Below, in pieces: positions 33,599-42,453 of a stretch of DNA of 64,000 nt. The position numbers were made by a program, and so were the translations under genes. The stretch comes from Eisenbergiella tayi. GTDB lineage: Bacteria > Bacillota > Clostridia > Lachnospirales > Lachnospiraceae. The DNA lies in assembly GCF_001881565.1 (NCBI RefSeq), contig NZ_MPDJ01000015.1, positions 1 through 64,000 on the forward strand, read 5' to 3'. The number at the start of each line of letters is the position of its first letter. Positions within the stretch are counted from its first letter, which is position 1. A model generated the notes under the pieces. It did not search any database. It had not been told where the DNA came from and worked only from the letters and a program-made list of their open reading frames with translations.

Positions 33599-34819
33599 AT
33601 GCTTACTCTCACAAACAAACAGGCCCGTCAATTTATCCTCCTGAAACACGGGCTGCTTGGCGCCCACAAGTTCATCGGAAAACAGGGTGCGCTGGAATTT
33701 GTGCGCCAGGCCGGCTGCATCCAGTTCGATCCGGTTGATTCCTGCGGCAAAAACGCGGAGCTTACCCTGCAGTCCCGTGTCAAAAATTTTACCAAACAGA
33801 CCCTGTCCGAACTGCTTTATACGGATAGAAGCCTGGTCGATTTTCCCGACAAAAATCTCTCCATCTTTCCGACCGAAGACTGGCCCTATTTCCAGCGCTA
33901 CCGTCAGGCGGCAAAGGATGGCGGCAGGAATTTTCCGGAACTGGAAGAACTGGAAAAGCAGGCGATAGAATATATCCGTATAAACGGAGCCGTAAGCTCT
34001 GATGATTTACCCATGCAGGGTAGCATACACTGGCATTCCTCCATTCACTGGAGCGGTGTCTGGAACGGAAATACCAATGCCGCAAGGGCCGTATTGGAAC
34101 AGCTCTATTCCACAGGCGTACTCATCATCCATCACAAAAACGGAAGCAGGAAATATTATGATCTGGCCGATAAATACCTGCCCGCACAGCTTTTGGATTC
34201 CCCCGATCCCCTGCCGGATGACTTTGCACATAAAAAATGGCGTGTCCTGCGCCGTATAGGGGCTGTCGGGCTTCTATGGAACCGTCCGTCAGATGCATGG
34301 CTGAATATCTGGGATATGAAATCACCGGAACGGATTCAGATCTTCAAAGAACTGCTTTCCGAAGAAAAAATTCTTGCCGTTCAGGTGGAAGGTATTTCCG
34401 CGGAACTGTATTACCGCGCCGAGGATCACCCTCTTCTGGAAACAGTCCTTGAAAACCGGGATTACAAACCACGCTGCGAATTTCTCGCGCCTCTGGACTG
34501 CTTCCTGTGGGACAGAAAACTGATAAAGGCCTTATTCGGCTTTGAATATTCCTGGGAAATTTATACGCCTGCCCCCAAACGCAAATATGGCTTTTACGTA
34601 CTTCCCATCTTATATGGCGACCGCTTTGCCGGCCGTATAGAAGCGGTTTGCCAGTCGAAAACCAACGTACTGCTGGTCAAAAATATATGGTATGAAGATG
34701 GTGTCAGGCAGACTAAAAAGCTGCTGTCGGAAATAGATAAAACGCTGAAACGCTTTGCCCGATTCAACCAATGCGGCAGCATTCAGTTTGAAACGCCTGA
34801 ACGCCGGGAGCTTTCCTGA
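33599..34819 (+). CDS. AlkZ/YcaQ-family winged-helix DNA glycosylase-like protein
   Basis: 406 residues of the HTH_42 family, whose studied members (AlkZ, AlkX) remove bulky or crosslinked bases from DNA. The catalytic-strand region CIQFDPVDSCGKN carries the Q-x-D variant of the family motif. The conserved C-terminal block reads DCFLWDRKLIKALFGFEY, then PKRKYGFYVLPILYGDR. Homologues often protect producers against genotoxic natural products. The start has GAAAGGATCC in front. A weak stem CAGGAAA/TTTCCTG follows the stop. Confidence 0.85.
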   Translation: MLTLTNKQARQFILLKHGLLGAHKFIGKQGALEFVRQAGCIQFDPVDSCGKNAELTLQSRVKNFTKQTLSELLYTDRSLVDFPDKNLSIFPTEDWPYFQRYRQAAKDGGRNFPELEELEKQAIEYIRINGAVSSDDLPMQGSIHWHSSIHWSGVWNGNTNAARAVLEQLYSTGVLIIHHKNGSRKYYDLADKYLPAQLLDSPDPLPDDFAHKKWRVLRRIGAVGLLWNRPSDAWLNIWDMKSPERIQIFKELLSEEKILAVQVEGISAELYYRAEDHPLLETVLENRDYKPRCEFLAPLDCFLWDRKLIKALFGFEYSWEIYTPAPKRKYGFYVLPILYGDRFAGRIEAVCQSKTNVLLVKNIWYEDGVRQTKKLLSEIDKTLKRFARFNQCGSIQFETPERRELS

Positions 34820-34909
34820 CAGGAAATATTTTTCTTTCCTGATATTACTATCCATCGCTTCTCATGCCCGGCCATTTCCGGTATGATGAATAAAAAGGGG
34901 GATAGTATT

Positions 34910-35995
34910 ATGAAAATACTGTTAGCAGAAAATATACGTTTCTTCCGCAAAGCGTCCGGGCTGACTCAGGAGCAGCTGGCGGAGGCCATGGGTGTCACCG
35001 TGGGTGCCGTCTCCAAATGGGAAAGCGGCGCCACCACGCCTGACCTTTCTTCCATCCTGGAGCTTGCGGCCCTATTTGCCGTTTCTGTAGATGTGCTGCT
35101 CGGTTATCAGCTGCAAGACACAGATGCCCGTCAGCTGGCAGAAAAAATCCATGCGCTGATGTTAGATAAACGCTATGAGGAAGCCCTTCGGGAATCCAAA
35201 AAGGCTCTGTCAAAATATCCTAACCACTTCGATATCGTCTACCGCTCCGCTGACTTATATCACGCAGCAGGGATAGAACAAAGGAATCACGAGCTCCTTC
35301 AGCAGGCCCGCGGGTTATTGGAACATAGTCTCCGGCTTCTGAATCAAAATACCAATGCTCAAATCGACGAAGCTGTAATCCAGATTCAAATTGCAAAGCT
35401 CTATGCCGCCGCAGGGGAAACAGACCGTGCCCTTACTCATTATAAAAAACATAACTGGGCAGGAATAAATAACGGGCGAATCGGCACTCTCCTTTCCTCT
35501 GCAGGCCGCTATGAAGAGGCACGGCCATACCTCTCCGCTTCTGCACTGGAGCAAATCACAGAACTGATCCAGGTAACCATAGGTATGTCTGCCTGTGCCG
35601 CTCAAACCGGCGGCCCATCGGAGGCCTTTGAGGTACTGAGTTGGATGCGCCAGGTTCTTGAAGGTTTAAAAATTCCCGGCAAAGTCTGCTATCTGGATAA
35701 AGCGGATGTATTTCTGCTTCATCTGCAGGCACAGCTTTGTGCGGATGCGGGAGATCTGCCCGCCGCAAAGGACTGTCTGCAAAAAGCAGTCCGGACAGCC
35801 CGTCGTTTCGACGCCGAGCCCGTCTATACCATGAAAAATATCCGTTTTTATCATGAGAAAGAACCCCTGCTCCTTTCCGACAGCTTCGGCGAAACAGCCA
35901 TGCAGGGGCTGGAAAACAGCATTCTCCACGGAACCGCTGAAAGCAGTCAAATACTGCGGGAGATCTGGAGGGAAATCATAAATGAATCCGAATGA
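34910..35995 (+). CDS. XRE-family regulator with TPR-like repeats
   Basis: 361 residues. Helix-turn-helix at about 5-60 (LTQEQLAEAMGVTVGAVSKWESG), then roughly 280 residues of helical repeats of TPR character (YEEALRESKKALSKYPNHFDI and onward). ATG 34910 follows GGGGG and fits the family start; the frame is open from 34883. Its end overlaps the next ABC transporter gene by 14 bp, so it probably controls that exporter. HTH plus TPR proteins can be peptide receptors (RRNPP-like), but no signal peptide gene is visible. Confidence 0.83.
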   Translation: MKILLAENIRFFRKASGLTQEQLAEAMGVTVGAVSKWESGATTPDLSSILELAALFAVSVDVLLGYQLQDTDARQLAEKIHALMLDKRYEEALRESKKALSKYPNHFDIVYRSADLYHAAGIEQRNHELLQQARGLLEHSLRLLNQNTNAQIDEAVIQIQIAKLYAAAGETDRALTHYKKHNWAGINNGRIGTLLSSAGRYEEARPYLSASALEQITELIQVTIGMSACAAQTGGPSEAFEVLSWMRQVLEGLKIPGKVCYLDKADVFLLHLQAQLCADAGDLPAAKDCLQKAVRTARRFDAEPVYTMKNIRFYHEKEPLLLSDSFGETAMQGLENSILHGTAESSQILREIWREIINESE

Positions 35996-37706
35996 CAGGA
36001 AACAGCGGCGCAGGGCTCTTACCCGATGCTTTTTCTTCCATAACCGCACAGCCGCCTTTCTGGCAATGTCCGCAGTGATACTGAATATCCCTCTGAACCT
36101 GGCCGTTGCCTGGCAGATGCAGCAGCTGATTGATATCGCCGCAGGCTCTCCTTCCGCATTTACCCTTCCTCAAATCAGCGCTGCCCTGGCTCTGTCCTTT
36201 GCTGTCATGGCGGCAATCATGGCGCTTGGCAGCTATGCCCGCCCGCTTTTCATAGAACGCGCGGTTCGGCAATACCGGGATTACACCTTTGAACAGCTCA
36301 CCCGGAAAAGTACAGCCGCTTTTCATACCGAGAATACCTCCGCTTATCTTTCGGCCCTGACAAATGATACGGTAAGTATTGAGACCAATTATCTGCCCGC
36401 CCTGTTCACCCTCCCAGGTAATTTACTGCTGCTTATCGGTTCTTTCGCCCTGATGCTTTATTACAGTATTCCCCTGACTCTGGCGGCCGCTGCAGCAGCC
36501 CTGCTGCCGCTCGCCGCGTCTCTGATGGCCGGTAGCCGTCTTTCCTGTCAGGAGAAAAAGGTATCGGACCAGAATGAAAGCTTCATGGCCGCCCTTCAGG
36601 ACATGTTGTCGGGTTTTCCTGTCATAAAGAGCTTCAAGGCCCAACCGGAGGCTGTCCGGCTTTTTTCCCTCCGCAATGCTGCCAGCCTGAAAAGCAAATG
36701 CAGCGCCAACCGGACAAGAATTATTCTGCAGAATATTTGTGCTGCCGCCGGACAGCTGGCATTATTTCTCGTTTTTATGCTGGGTGCACTTCTCGCAATA
36801 AAGGGATATGGCGTTACCGCCGGTGTGGTTTTAGTATTCGTACAGTTAATGGATACCGCGGAATCATCCATATCACAGCTTCCCCAAATCTGGGCAAACC
36901 GCAGTTCCGCCAATGCTCTGATTGACAAGCTGGCAGCCGCCTTATCCTGCGGCAAAGAACAGAATGGGATTCCCGCGCCCCATACGCTTCAGGACTCCAT
37001 AACCTTACAAAACCTGAGCTTTTCCTACTCACAGGAGATACCGGTGCTACAAAATATCACCTACTGCTTTGAAGCCGGCAAAAAATATGCCATTGTCGGC
37101 AATTCCGGCAGCGGAAAATCAACCCTGCTGGAGCTCCTTCAGGGAGGTTATACAGGCTATCAGGGGCAAATCCGGTATGACGGCAGAGAGCTGCGCTCCT
37201 TCAGGCCGGATTCCCTGTATAACCTTATTTCCGTCATACAGCAGAACGTATTTCTCTTTAACAGCTCCATCCTGGATAATATCACCATGTTCCGTAATTT
37301 TCCCGAAGAAAAAACAGCGCTTGCTGTCCGCCGCGCCGGGCTGGAATCCCTTCTTGCTGCCCGGGGCGCCGATACCCCGTGCGGAGAAAACGGAAGCTCT
37401 CTCTCCGGTGGTGAGCGGCAGCGCATTTCCATAGCCCGATGCCTGCTGCAAAGCACACCTGTATTATTGGCCGACGAAGCCACAGCATCGCTGGATTCCG
37501 CCACCGCCTTTGAAATAGCCTCCTCCATCCTGTCACTGGACGGAATCACCCGGATACTTGTCACACACCGCCTGGAGGAACCTCTTCTCCGCCGTTTCGA
37601 CGAAATCCTGGTATTAAAGGATGGACGACTGACAGAGCATGGTTCCTTTGACAGCCTTATGGAAAATAAAGCTTATTTTTATTCCCTGTTTACCATATCC
37701 CAGTAA
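35982..37706 (+). CDS. ABC exporter, fused membrane and ATPase domains
   Basis: 574 residues: an ABC transporter type 1 membrane domain with six spans (about 20-310) and an ATPase domain (about 335-574) with Walker A VGNSGSGKST, Q-loop IQQNVFLF, signature LSGGERQRISIARC, Walker B VLLADEATASLD and H-loop LVTHRLEE. One gene makes a half-transporter, so it should work as a homodimer. The substrate may be a peptide, lipid or drug. It overlaps its likely regulator by 14 bp. Confidence 0.9.
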   Translation: MNPNDRKQRRRALTRCFFFHNRTAAFLAMSAVILNIPLNLAVAWQMQQLIDIAAGSPSAFTLPQISAALALSFAVMAAIMALGSYARPLFIERAVRQYRDYTFEQLTRKSTAAFHTENTSAYLSALTNDTVSIETNYLPALFTLPGNLLLLIGSFALMLYYSIPLTLAAAAAALLPLAASLMAGSRLSCQEKKVSDQNESFMAALQDMLSGFPVIKSFKAQPEAVRLFSLRNAASLKSKCSANRTRIILQNICAAAGQLALFLVFMLGALLAIKGYGVTAGVVLVFVQLMDTAESSISQLPQIWANRSSANALIDKLAAALSCGKEQNGIPAPHTLQDSITLQNLSFSYSQEIPVLQNITYCFEAGKKYAIVGNSGSGKSTLLELLQGGYTGYQGQIRYDGRELRSFRPDSLYNLISVIQQNVFLFNSSILDNITMFRNFPEEKTALAVRRAGLESLLAARGADTPCGENGSSLSGGERQRISIARCLLQSTPVLLADEATASLDSATAFEIASSILSLDGITRILVTHRLEEPLLRRFDEILVLKDGRLTEHGSFDSLMENKAYFYSLFTISQ

Positions 37707-37780
37707 ATTGCAATATGATATAATCTTCTAAAGGTTTTCAACAGAGGGTTGGAATGCTTCACAGAAAGGAATCGTGGAAA

Positions 37781-38512
37781 ATGATCCGAATCGGCAGAGG
37801 TGGTTTATGGAATAACAGCTATAAGGACGAAATTGTTTTTTGCAAAAAGAATCATTTTGACTTTATACAGATATGGTTTAAAGATGGGGAACTGCTTGTA
37901 AATGACCTTCCGTCCCCCAAAGAAGAATATATAAAAAAAGCCGGGTTCCCTGTCATCCTTCATGCGCTTTTCGAGCCTGATGATTTTGAACGATACGGGA
38001 ACCGGCTGCTGGATTTGGTTTCCTTTTTCGGAGACAAGGAAGTGATTGTACATCCTGTCTGCAAAAAGAAAGCTGTGGATCCGCAAACAGAGTATGAGCT
38101 GGCTGAACATGTACTGGATTTTTCTCAAAAAGCCAAAGCAAGAGGTATTATCTGGTATCTGGAAAACAACAGTGTTTTAGACATCTTTCACTATAAAAAA
38201 GAAGATCTTGAAATAGTTTATAAAGCCGATTCCTATGTGGAACAACTGCTGGATATCGCCCACATTGATAACTATCAGCACCTGGAAGATATCATATCCG
38301 TTAAATTCCCCAGGTGCCTTCACGCCGCCGGAAAACATTTTGCCGTCCCTCATGAACATCTGCCCTTAACCTGCGGAGATATTGACTACAAGCTTGTTTT
38401 TCAGAAATATCTGCATGGATACAGCGGCCGGATCATACTTGAGGTGGATGGAAGCGGCGAAGAAATGGAAGCCTCCAAGCGGATCCTGGATAAGGCGGTT
38501 TTATATGCGTGA
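37781..38512 (+). CDS. Xylose isomerase-like TIM-barrel protein
   Basis: 243 residues of the sugar phosphate isomerase / AP endonuclease 2-like fold: FDFIQIWFKDG, PVILHALF, EVIVHPVC, IIWYLENNS, LLDIAHIDN, RCLHAAGKH, GRIILEVDG. Metal ligands are less complete than in true isomerases. ATG 37781 is preceded by AAAGGAATCGTGG; an in-frame ATG at 37754 after AGAGGG is an alternative. A related barrel is at 21819 but the sequences are not close. Confidence 0.7.
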   Translation: MIRIGRGGLWNNSYKDEIVFCKKNHFDFIQIWFKDGELLVNDLPSPKEEYIKKAGFPVILHALFEPDDFERYGNRLLDLVSFFGDKEVIVHPVCKKKAVDPQTEYELAEHVLDFSQKAKARGIIWYLENNSVLDIFHYKKEDLEIVYKADSYVEQLLDIAHIDNYQHLEDIISVKFPRCLHAAGKHFAVPHEHLPLTCGDIDYKLVFQKYLHGYSGRIILEVDGSGEEMEASKRILDKAVLYA

Positions 38513-38583
38513 CCTTTAATTTACTATATAATCAATCACATACTTAGTTAAATACATATTTTAGGTTACCTTTTACAGTCCCT

Positions 38584-38772
38584 TTGTGCCTAGTCTGCCC
38601 TGCAGACTCTCTGTCGGGTATTACGCTCCACTCAGGAACTTCGTTTTCTGCAGGGAAGGTGGACACTATAGAACTATATTCTCTCTCTTTTACTGAATTC
38701 CTGCCTGCCGCTGTAAACAATTTTATTTCATGCAGATATGTATCCAGATTGGAATCGAAGGCTCTTTCCTAG
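38584..38772 (+). pseudogene. Fragment of an AAA/DUF4143-type ATPase
   Basis: The translated stretch SGITLHSGTSFSAGKVDTIE, then LYSLSFTEFL, resembles the arginine-finger region of AAA_14/DUF4143 ATPases (SLLGVALHxGTSFPVGKVxxLxLYPLSFxEFL). Only about 45 residues of some 400 remain; Walker motifs are absent and there is no ribosome-binding site. Confidence 0.6.
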
Positions 38773-38854
38773 CTATAGGCAGAGTTTGAAAAGAACGAGA
38801 AATAATGTCAGCAAGAAAAGGAAAAAACGAGAAAGCGGTGTTGAGCTTTTTTAG

Positions 38855-38883
38855 TTGACTCCATTATCGATAAAACATATAAT
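38855..38883 (+). promoter_or_regulatory. Consensus-like promoter upstream of gene relics
   Basis: TTGACT (38855-38860), a 17-bp spacer, and TATAAT (38878-38883). It now drives only short frames and the RhuM fragment. Confidence 0.65.
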
Positions 38884-39116
38884 ATAATTGAACTTAATAG
38901 ACATTTTTATTTAGGAAGGGATACAAAGAAGGCAGAAACATTGGAAGAATATAGATAATTACAAATGATAGAACAAAACATACCAATCAATATTATTAAA
39001 CAGTTTATCGGAAATTCCGATGAAGTATTTGGACTCAATCAAGAAATGTATGATAAATTTTAGATACCAATAATCAGACTGAGTATTTATAGATTGAAAA
39101 GGGAAATGGAGTATAG

Positions 39117-39400
39117 ATGGCAAATGATAATACCATCTTGATTTATCAGGATGAAAATGAAATAACAAAAATATCAGTTCGGTTTGCTGATGAAGATTTG
39201 TGGCTTACCCAAAATCAACTGGCTGAAATCTATGATACGACGCAGCAGAATATCAGCCAGCATATTGAAGGTATTTATCAGGATAAGGAACTCGATAGAA
39301 AAGCAACTAACAAGAAATTCTTGTTAGTTCGAACGGAATGAGAATGTTGGAAAGTGATTTTGACAGAGTTGTGAAGCAACTTATGAAAAAAGATAAGTAA
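39117..39400 (+). pseudogene. Truncated RhuM-family gene
   Basis: 74 codons from ATG 39117 (ISVRFADEDLWLTQNQLAEI, then YDTTQQNISQHIEGIY) are the N-terminal DNA-binding-like part of the RhuM family, normally over 300 residues long. The frame stops at 39341; an overlapping short frame (MRMLESDFDRVVKQLMKKDK) runs to 39400 and may be the far C-terminus of the same or another gene, joined by deletion. RhuM genes travel with mobile islands. Confidence 0.65.
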
Positions 39401-39441
39401 ATTTATTTGTCCCTAAATTGAATAAATTCTGTAACAATTAA

Positions 39442-39480
39442 GCAGGTGCGGACAGTTATCCTCCTTCTGTCCGCACCTGC
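39442..39480. terminator. Strong hairpin between convergent units
   Basis: A perfect 14-bp stem GCAGGTGCGGACAG / CTGTCCGCACCTGC with an 11-base loop, 2 bp beyond the stop at 39483. The following T content is modest on both strands. Confidence 0.75.
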
Positions 39481-39482
39481 TC

Positions 39483-39923
39483 TCATTTAATAAAAACCTT
39501 CTGGGAGCAGCAGTTTCCTCCCCGCAGAAACGTTTCCACCAGCTCAACCCTGACCGGCCGTTCAAAAATGGTACTCCATACCTTCTGATGAAAGCCCAGC
39601 GTACAGTTACAGAAAACCGGTGAATGAACATAACCCGCTCTCACAATAGAACAGTCACAGCCTTTCCCCCTGTTATAGGTCAATAAAAAACCGTCCTCCT
39701 CCGGCACACATTCCGCACCCGTGTGCCGGCTGATAATACGCGCAATCTCTTCTATCCGCTCAACCCCGGCCAATTCTTCTTTCAATCCTCCCATACCCGG
39801 AAGAGCATTTCTCTCCGCACAGCGCCCTCCGCATTTTTTCAGTAATCCCTGGCAAATCTCCTGGTTTTCATTGCTGCTGATTTCGCCCAGCAAATCTTCA
39901 AGCCAATTACCCATTTCATCCAT
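39483..39923 (-). CDS. Uncharacterised cysteine-rich protein
   Basis: 146 residues. N-terminal helical part with CQGLLKKCGGRCAERN, then a C-terminal part with KGCDCSIVRAGYVHS and FCNCTLGFHQKVWSTIFERP. The paired cysteines could bind a metal or an Fe-S cluster, and the FCNC..G stretch recalls ligand-binding domains of the 4-vinyl reductase/V4R or amino-thiazoline hydrolase type; I cannot assign it. No membrane segment. The start ATG 39923 has AGGAGG 8-9 bases upstream. Closed by a strong hairpin. Confidence 0.65.
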   Translation of the reverse strand: MDEMGNWLEDLLGEISSNENQEICQGLLKKCGGRCAERNALPGMGGLKEELAGVERIEEIARIISRHTGAECVPEEDGFLLTYNRGKGCDCSIVRAGYVHSPVFCNCTLGFHQKVWSTIFERPVRVELVETFLRGGNCCSQKVFIK

Positions 39924-39989
39924 AAAGCAGTTTCCTCCTGATTAAAATACTTTTATAAATGTACCATAAAACAGTTCCTCTTTATCGTT

Positions 39990-40511
39990 TTAAAAATACT
40001 TATCATATTCTCCCTGCAAAATTGCCCCTTCCAACCCTGCCACTCTCGGCCAAAGCCCGGTTTCCGCCACAATAAAGCCCATGATCATCCCCATATGGGT
40101 ATGCAGATGGCGAAACTGTGCCAGTATCAGCGTAAATTTTGTATACTCGCAGCCCTCCGGCTTTTCCAAAAGCCTGCCGTCTTTCAGGGAACGGACATAC
40201 TCCTCCGTTTTTTCCCGTATCTGAAAATAGTAGGCGTCAATCTCTTCTCTTTTCAGATGCCTGTCAGATACCACATCAAGATTATTCAGATTTTCCACAT
40301 GTATGGACGGCTCCTTAAAATCCCTGTCTCTCGGATTGATAAACCACAAATCAAGAGAATGCAGCATATGGTAAATATGTTTCCAAACCGGCATCCCGCA
40401 ATATTCTTTATTCCAATATTCATCCGGGACACAGTCAATCACATTCTTCACTTCCCACAATGCCCGTTCCGTCTGGTCTGTGATGATATATGTTAAATTG
40501 TCCTGTTTCAA
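39990..40511 (-). CDS. DinB-like four-helix bundle protein
   Basis: 173 residues, DinB/YfiT-type putative metal-dependent enzyme. Metal-binding histidines are placed as expected: IYHMLHSLDLWF and FRHLHTHMGMIMG. Start codon TTG 40511 is chosen because AAAGGAGG lies 8 bases before it; the ATG at 40556 lies inside the upstream gene and has no site. Bacterial members often act as thiol-S-transferases or in stress responses; the specific role is unknown. Confidence 0.78.
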   Translation of the reverse strand: MKQDNLTYIITDQTERALWEVKNVIDCVPDEYWNKEYCGMPVWKHIYHMLHSLDLWFINPRDRDFKEPSIHVENLNNLDVVSDRHLKREEIDAYYFQIREKTEEYVRSLKDGRLLEKPEGCEYTKFTLILAQFRHLHTHMGMIMGFIVAETGLWPRVAGLEGAILQGEYDKYF

Positions 40512-40545
40512 TATTGCTGCCTCCTTTCTTTTATATCCATACATA

Positions 40546-41340
40546 CTAAATATCAATGGATTTTCCGCATGACAGATAGCCTACATCAGGGAGTTGGCGG
40601 GCCAGAAATTGATATGCTTCTGAACCTGTACAGTGGCAAGTATAAAACCGGATTCCATCATATTTCTGCAGCTCCTGTGCTATATTATTTAATAAAGAAA
40701 CCGGTTCCGTTTTTTTCGTCAATGGATTAAATAAATGAAAACCTCCGATACAGACCTGAGGGCTGAATGCTGCTGCCTTCTCCATGATATTTACGATTCC
40801 GGTATGCCCGCAGCCTGTTATAAGCACCGTTTTCTTATCCCTTATAAGCAGATTCTGCTCATGGAGGAAATCATCTTTTCCCGACTTATTATATAACGCA
40901 TCATTCGCACCGGAATAACACTTATCCCGGCGGCTGACGGTAAACAGGCTCAGTTCTTCATCGATTTGATAATCACCTTCTGTCAGTACAATCTGCGGAT
41001 TGCTTTTCAGATCCGCATCAAGACCTACATTGACTTTCAGAAAAAGGAATTTACTGTAATGCGGTTCAAAGGCCGTCCTCTGCACATATATCCTGGCTTT
41101 TCCATTCACCTGCAGGAAACGTTTCAGCGCCCCTCCGTGATCCATATGTCCATGAGAAATAATAACCGTATCCACCTCGGATAAATCAATATTCATAATT
41201 TCTGCATTTTTAAACAGCGTATCGTCCGGGCCTAAATCAAATAATATTTTATGCTTCTGCGTTTCTATGTACAGGGATAACCCATGTTTGGGAATTGTCC
41301 TGCCTTCGCTTTTATTTTCAACTAATGCTGTGATTTTCAT
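40546..41340 (-). CDS. Metallo-beta-lactamase fold hydrolase
   Basis: 264 residues. Metal motif SHGHMDHGG (about residues 62-70), ITGCGHTGIV (third His), and IGGFHLFNP / TCHCTG near the end. The pattern fits the MBL group annotated as 7,8-dihydropterin-6-methyl-4-(beta-D-ribofuranosyl)aminobenzene 5'-phosphate synthase-like. The reaction is uncertain. It lies upstream of the DinB-like gene; the intergenic distance is 34 bp. Confidence 0.85.
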   Translation of the reverse strand: MKITALVENKSEGRTIPKHGLSLYIETQKHKILFDLGPDDTLFKNAEIMNIDLSEVDTVIISHGHMDHGGALKRFLQVNGKARIYVQRTAFEPHYSKFLFLKVNVGLDADLKSNPQIVLTEGDYQIDEELSLFTVSRRDKCYSGANDALYNKSGKDDFLHEQNLLIRDKKTVLITGCGHTGIVNIMEKAAAFSPQVCIGGFHLFNPLTKKTEPVSLLNNIAQELQKYDGIRFYTCHCTGSEAYQFLARQLPDVGYLSCGKSIDI

Positions 41341-41387
41341 TTTGGCTCCAATCTAAGTAAGTTTTTATTATAAAAGTGGCCTTATTT

Positions 41388-41415
41388 TTGATAGTTAATT
41401 TCAAGGCAATATGAT
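41388..41415 (+). promoter_or_regulatory. Promoter of dcd
   Basis: TTGATA (41388-41393), 16-bp spacer, TATGAT (41410-41415), about 75 bp before the dcd start. Confidence 0.55.
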
Positions 41416-41490
41416 AAAATATCACTATGCAGCCCTTCATAACAAGGCGGCCATACTTACCTTATTACAATATGGAAAGGACTCCTGAAT

Positions 41491-42027
41491 ATGATTTTAT
41501 CAGATAAAACCATCCTCAAAATGCTTGAAAACAAATCCCTGACTATTACCCCTGTGGAGAAAGAGCAGATACAGCCTGCAAGTGTGGACGTCCGTCTGGG
41601 CAACACCTTCAGCATAGTGGAGGATATGTCCCGCGGCATACTTTCCCTGGACAACGAAATCGTATATAAAACAATAACTGCCGATACCTATGTCCTTCTC
41701 CCCGGCCAATTCGTTCTCGCTTCTACTATGGAATATTTTGAATTGCCTGATAATCTGACCGCTTTCGTTGAAGGCAGAAGTTCTCTGGGCAGGATCGGAT
41801 TGTTTATACAAAATGCAGGTTGGGTGGATCCCGGCTTCCGGGGCGAAATCACACTGGAACTGTTTAACGCCAATCGCTGCGCAATCGAACTTAAGGCCGG
41901 CCGCAGAGTCGGACAGCTTGTATTCGCCCAGCTGGATGATACTGCACTGAATCCCTATGCAGGAAAATATCAGGGGCAGCGGGGCGCTACCGGCTCCAGG
42001 GTATATATGGATATTGAGGCGAAATAA
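41491..42027 (+). CDS. dcd: dCTP deaminase
   Basis: 178 residues, the normal length. The trimeric dUTPase-like core is clear: QPASVDVRLGN, FVEGRSSLGRIGLF (catalytic region with the Arg-Ser-Ser motif), and AGWVDPGFRGEITLEL with the deaminase Glu. It turns dCTP into dUTP (or dUMP in bifunctional members) for thymidylate synthesis. The gene stands alone on the + strand between long minus-strand runs, with its own promoter and AAAGGA before the start. Confidence 0.92.
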   Translation: MILSDKTILKMLENKSLTITPVEKEQIQPASVDVRLGNTFSIVEDMSRGILSLDNEIVYKTITADTYVLLPGQFVLASTMEYFELPDNLTAFVEGRSSLGRIGLFIQNAGWVDPGFRGEITLELFNANRCAIELKAGRRVGQLVFAQLDDTALNPYAGKYQGQRGATGSRVYMDIEAK

Positions 42028-42090
42028 TTCATCCTGACAGGTTTGCTCTTCCTTTTACAGAAAAGCCGTTCCGCTGTTTTCCATTTGGCA

Positions 42091-42453
42091 CTACCGCTTA
42101 TTTATTTCATCTTCTAAAAAAGCTTTCGCTATATCCATAGCTTCGATCATTTTACTAAAGCGAACGTAATGGGTGGAACCGTCCTCAAATTTCAGCCGCG
42201 CCTTTTCGCATTTGCTGATAATAGATTCAATTGGGGCAAGCGCCTGCTGCAATTCCTCTTTCCCGTACCCATCACGCTTTTCCTCCCCGGATATCAACGC
42301 CTTTGCGATATATAACGCTTTTATTCTGTTTTTAAGAAGGGAATGCTGCGAAGTTCCTTCTGCAAATTTAGGCCAGACCTTTTCGCATCTGCCCACAACA
42401 GATTCTATCACGCCCAATGCCTGTTCCTTTTCCGTTTCGGTATATGTATTCAT
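42091..42453 (-). CDS. Small helical protein of two internal repeats
   Basis: 120 residues built from two copies of a 50-residue unit. Repeat 1 (about 8-55) has VIESVVGRCEKVWPKFAEG and IKALYIAKAL; repeat 2 (about 66-115) has PIESIISKCEKARLKFEDG and IEAMDIAKAF. Each is predicted as two amphipathic helices. I do not recognise the family. The start overlaps the DUF3795 stop by 4 bp (ATGA), so it is the last gene of that operon. Confidence 0.7.
   Translation of the reverse strand: MNTYTETEKEQALGVIESVVGRCEKVWPKFAEGTSQHSLLKNRIKALYIAKALISGEEKRDGYGKEELQQALAPIESIISKCEKARLKFEDGSTHYVRFSKMIEAMDIAKAFLEDEINKR

Larger units (their letters stand above)
38513..39116. other. Relic-rich intergenic region
   Basis: About 600 bp without an intact gene. 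It contains a DUF4143-ATPase fragment (38584-38772), an AT-rich segment with a consensus promoter (38855-38883), and a 32-codon frame (38965-39063, MIEQNIPINIIKQF) that may be a gene remnant. It then runs into a RhuM fragment. Confidence 0.6.
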
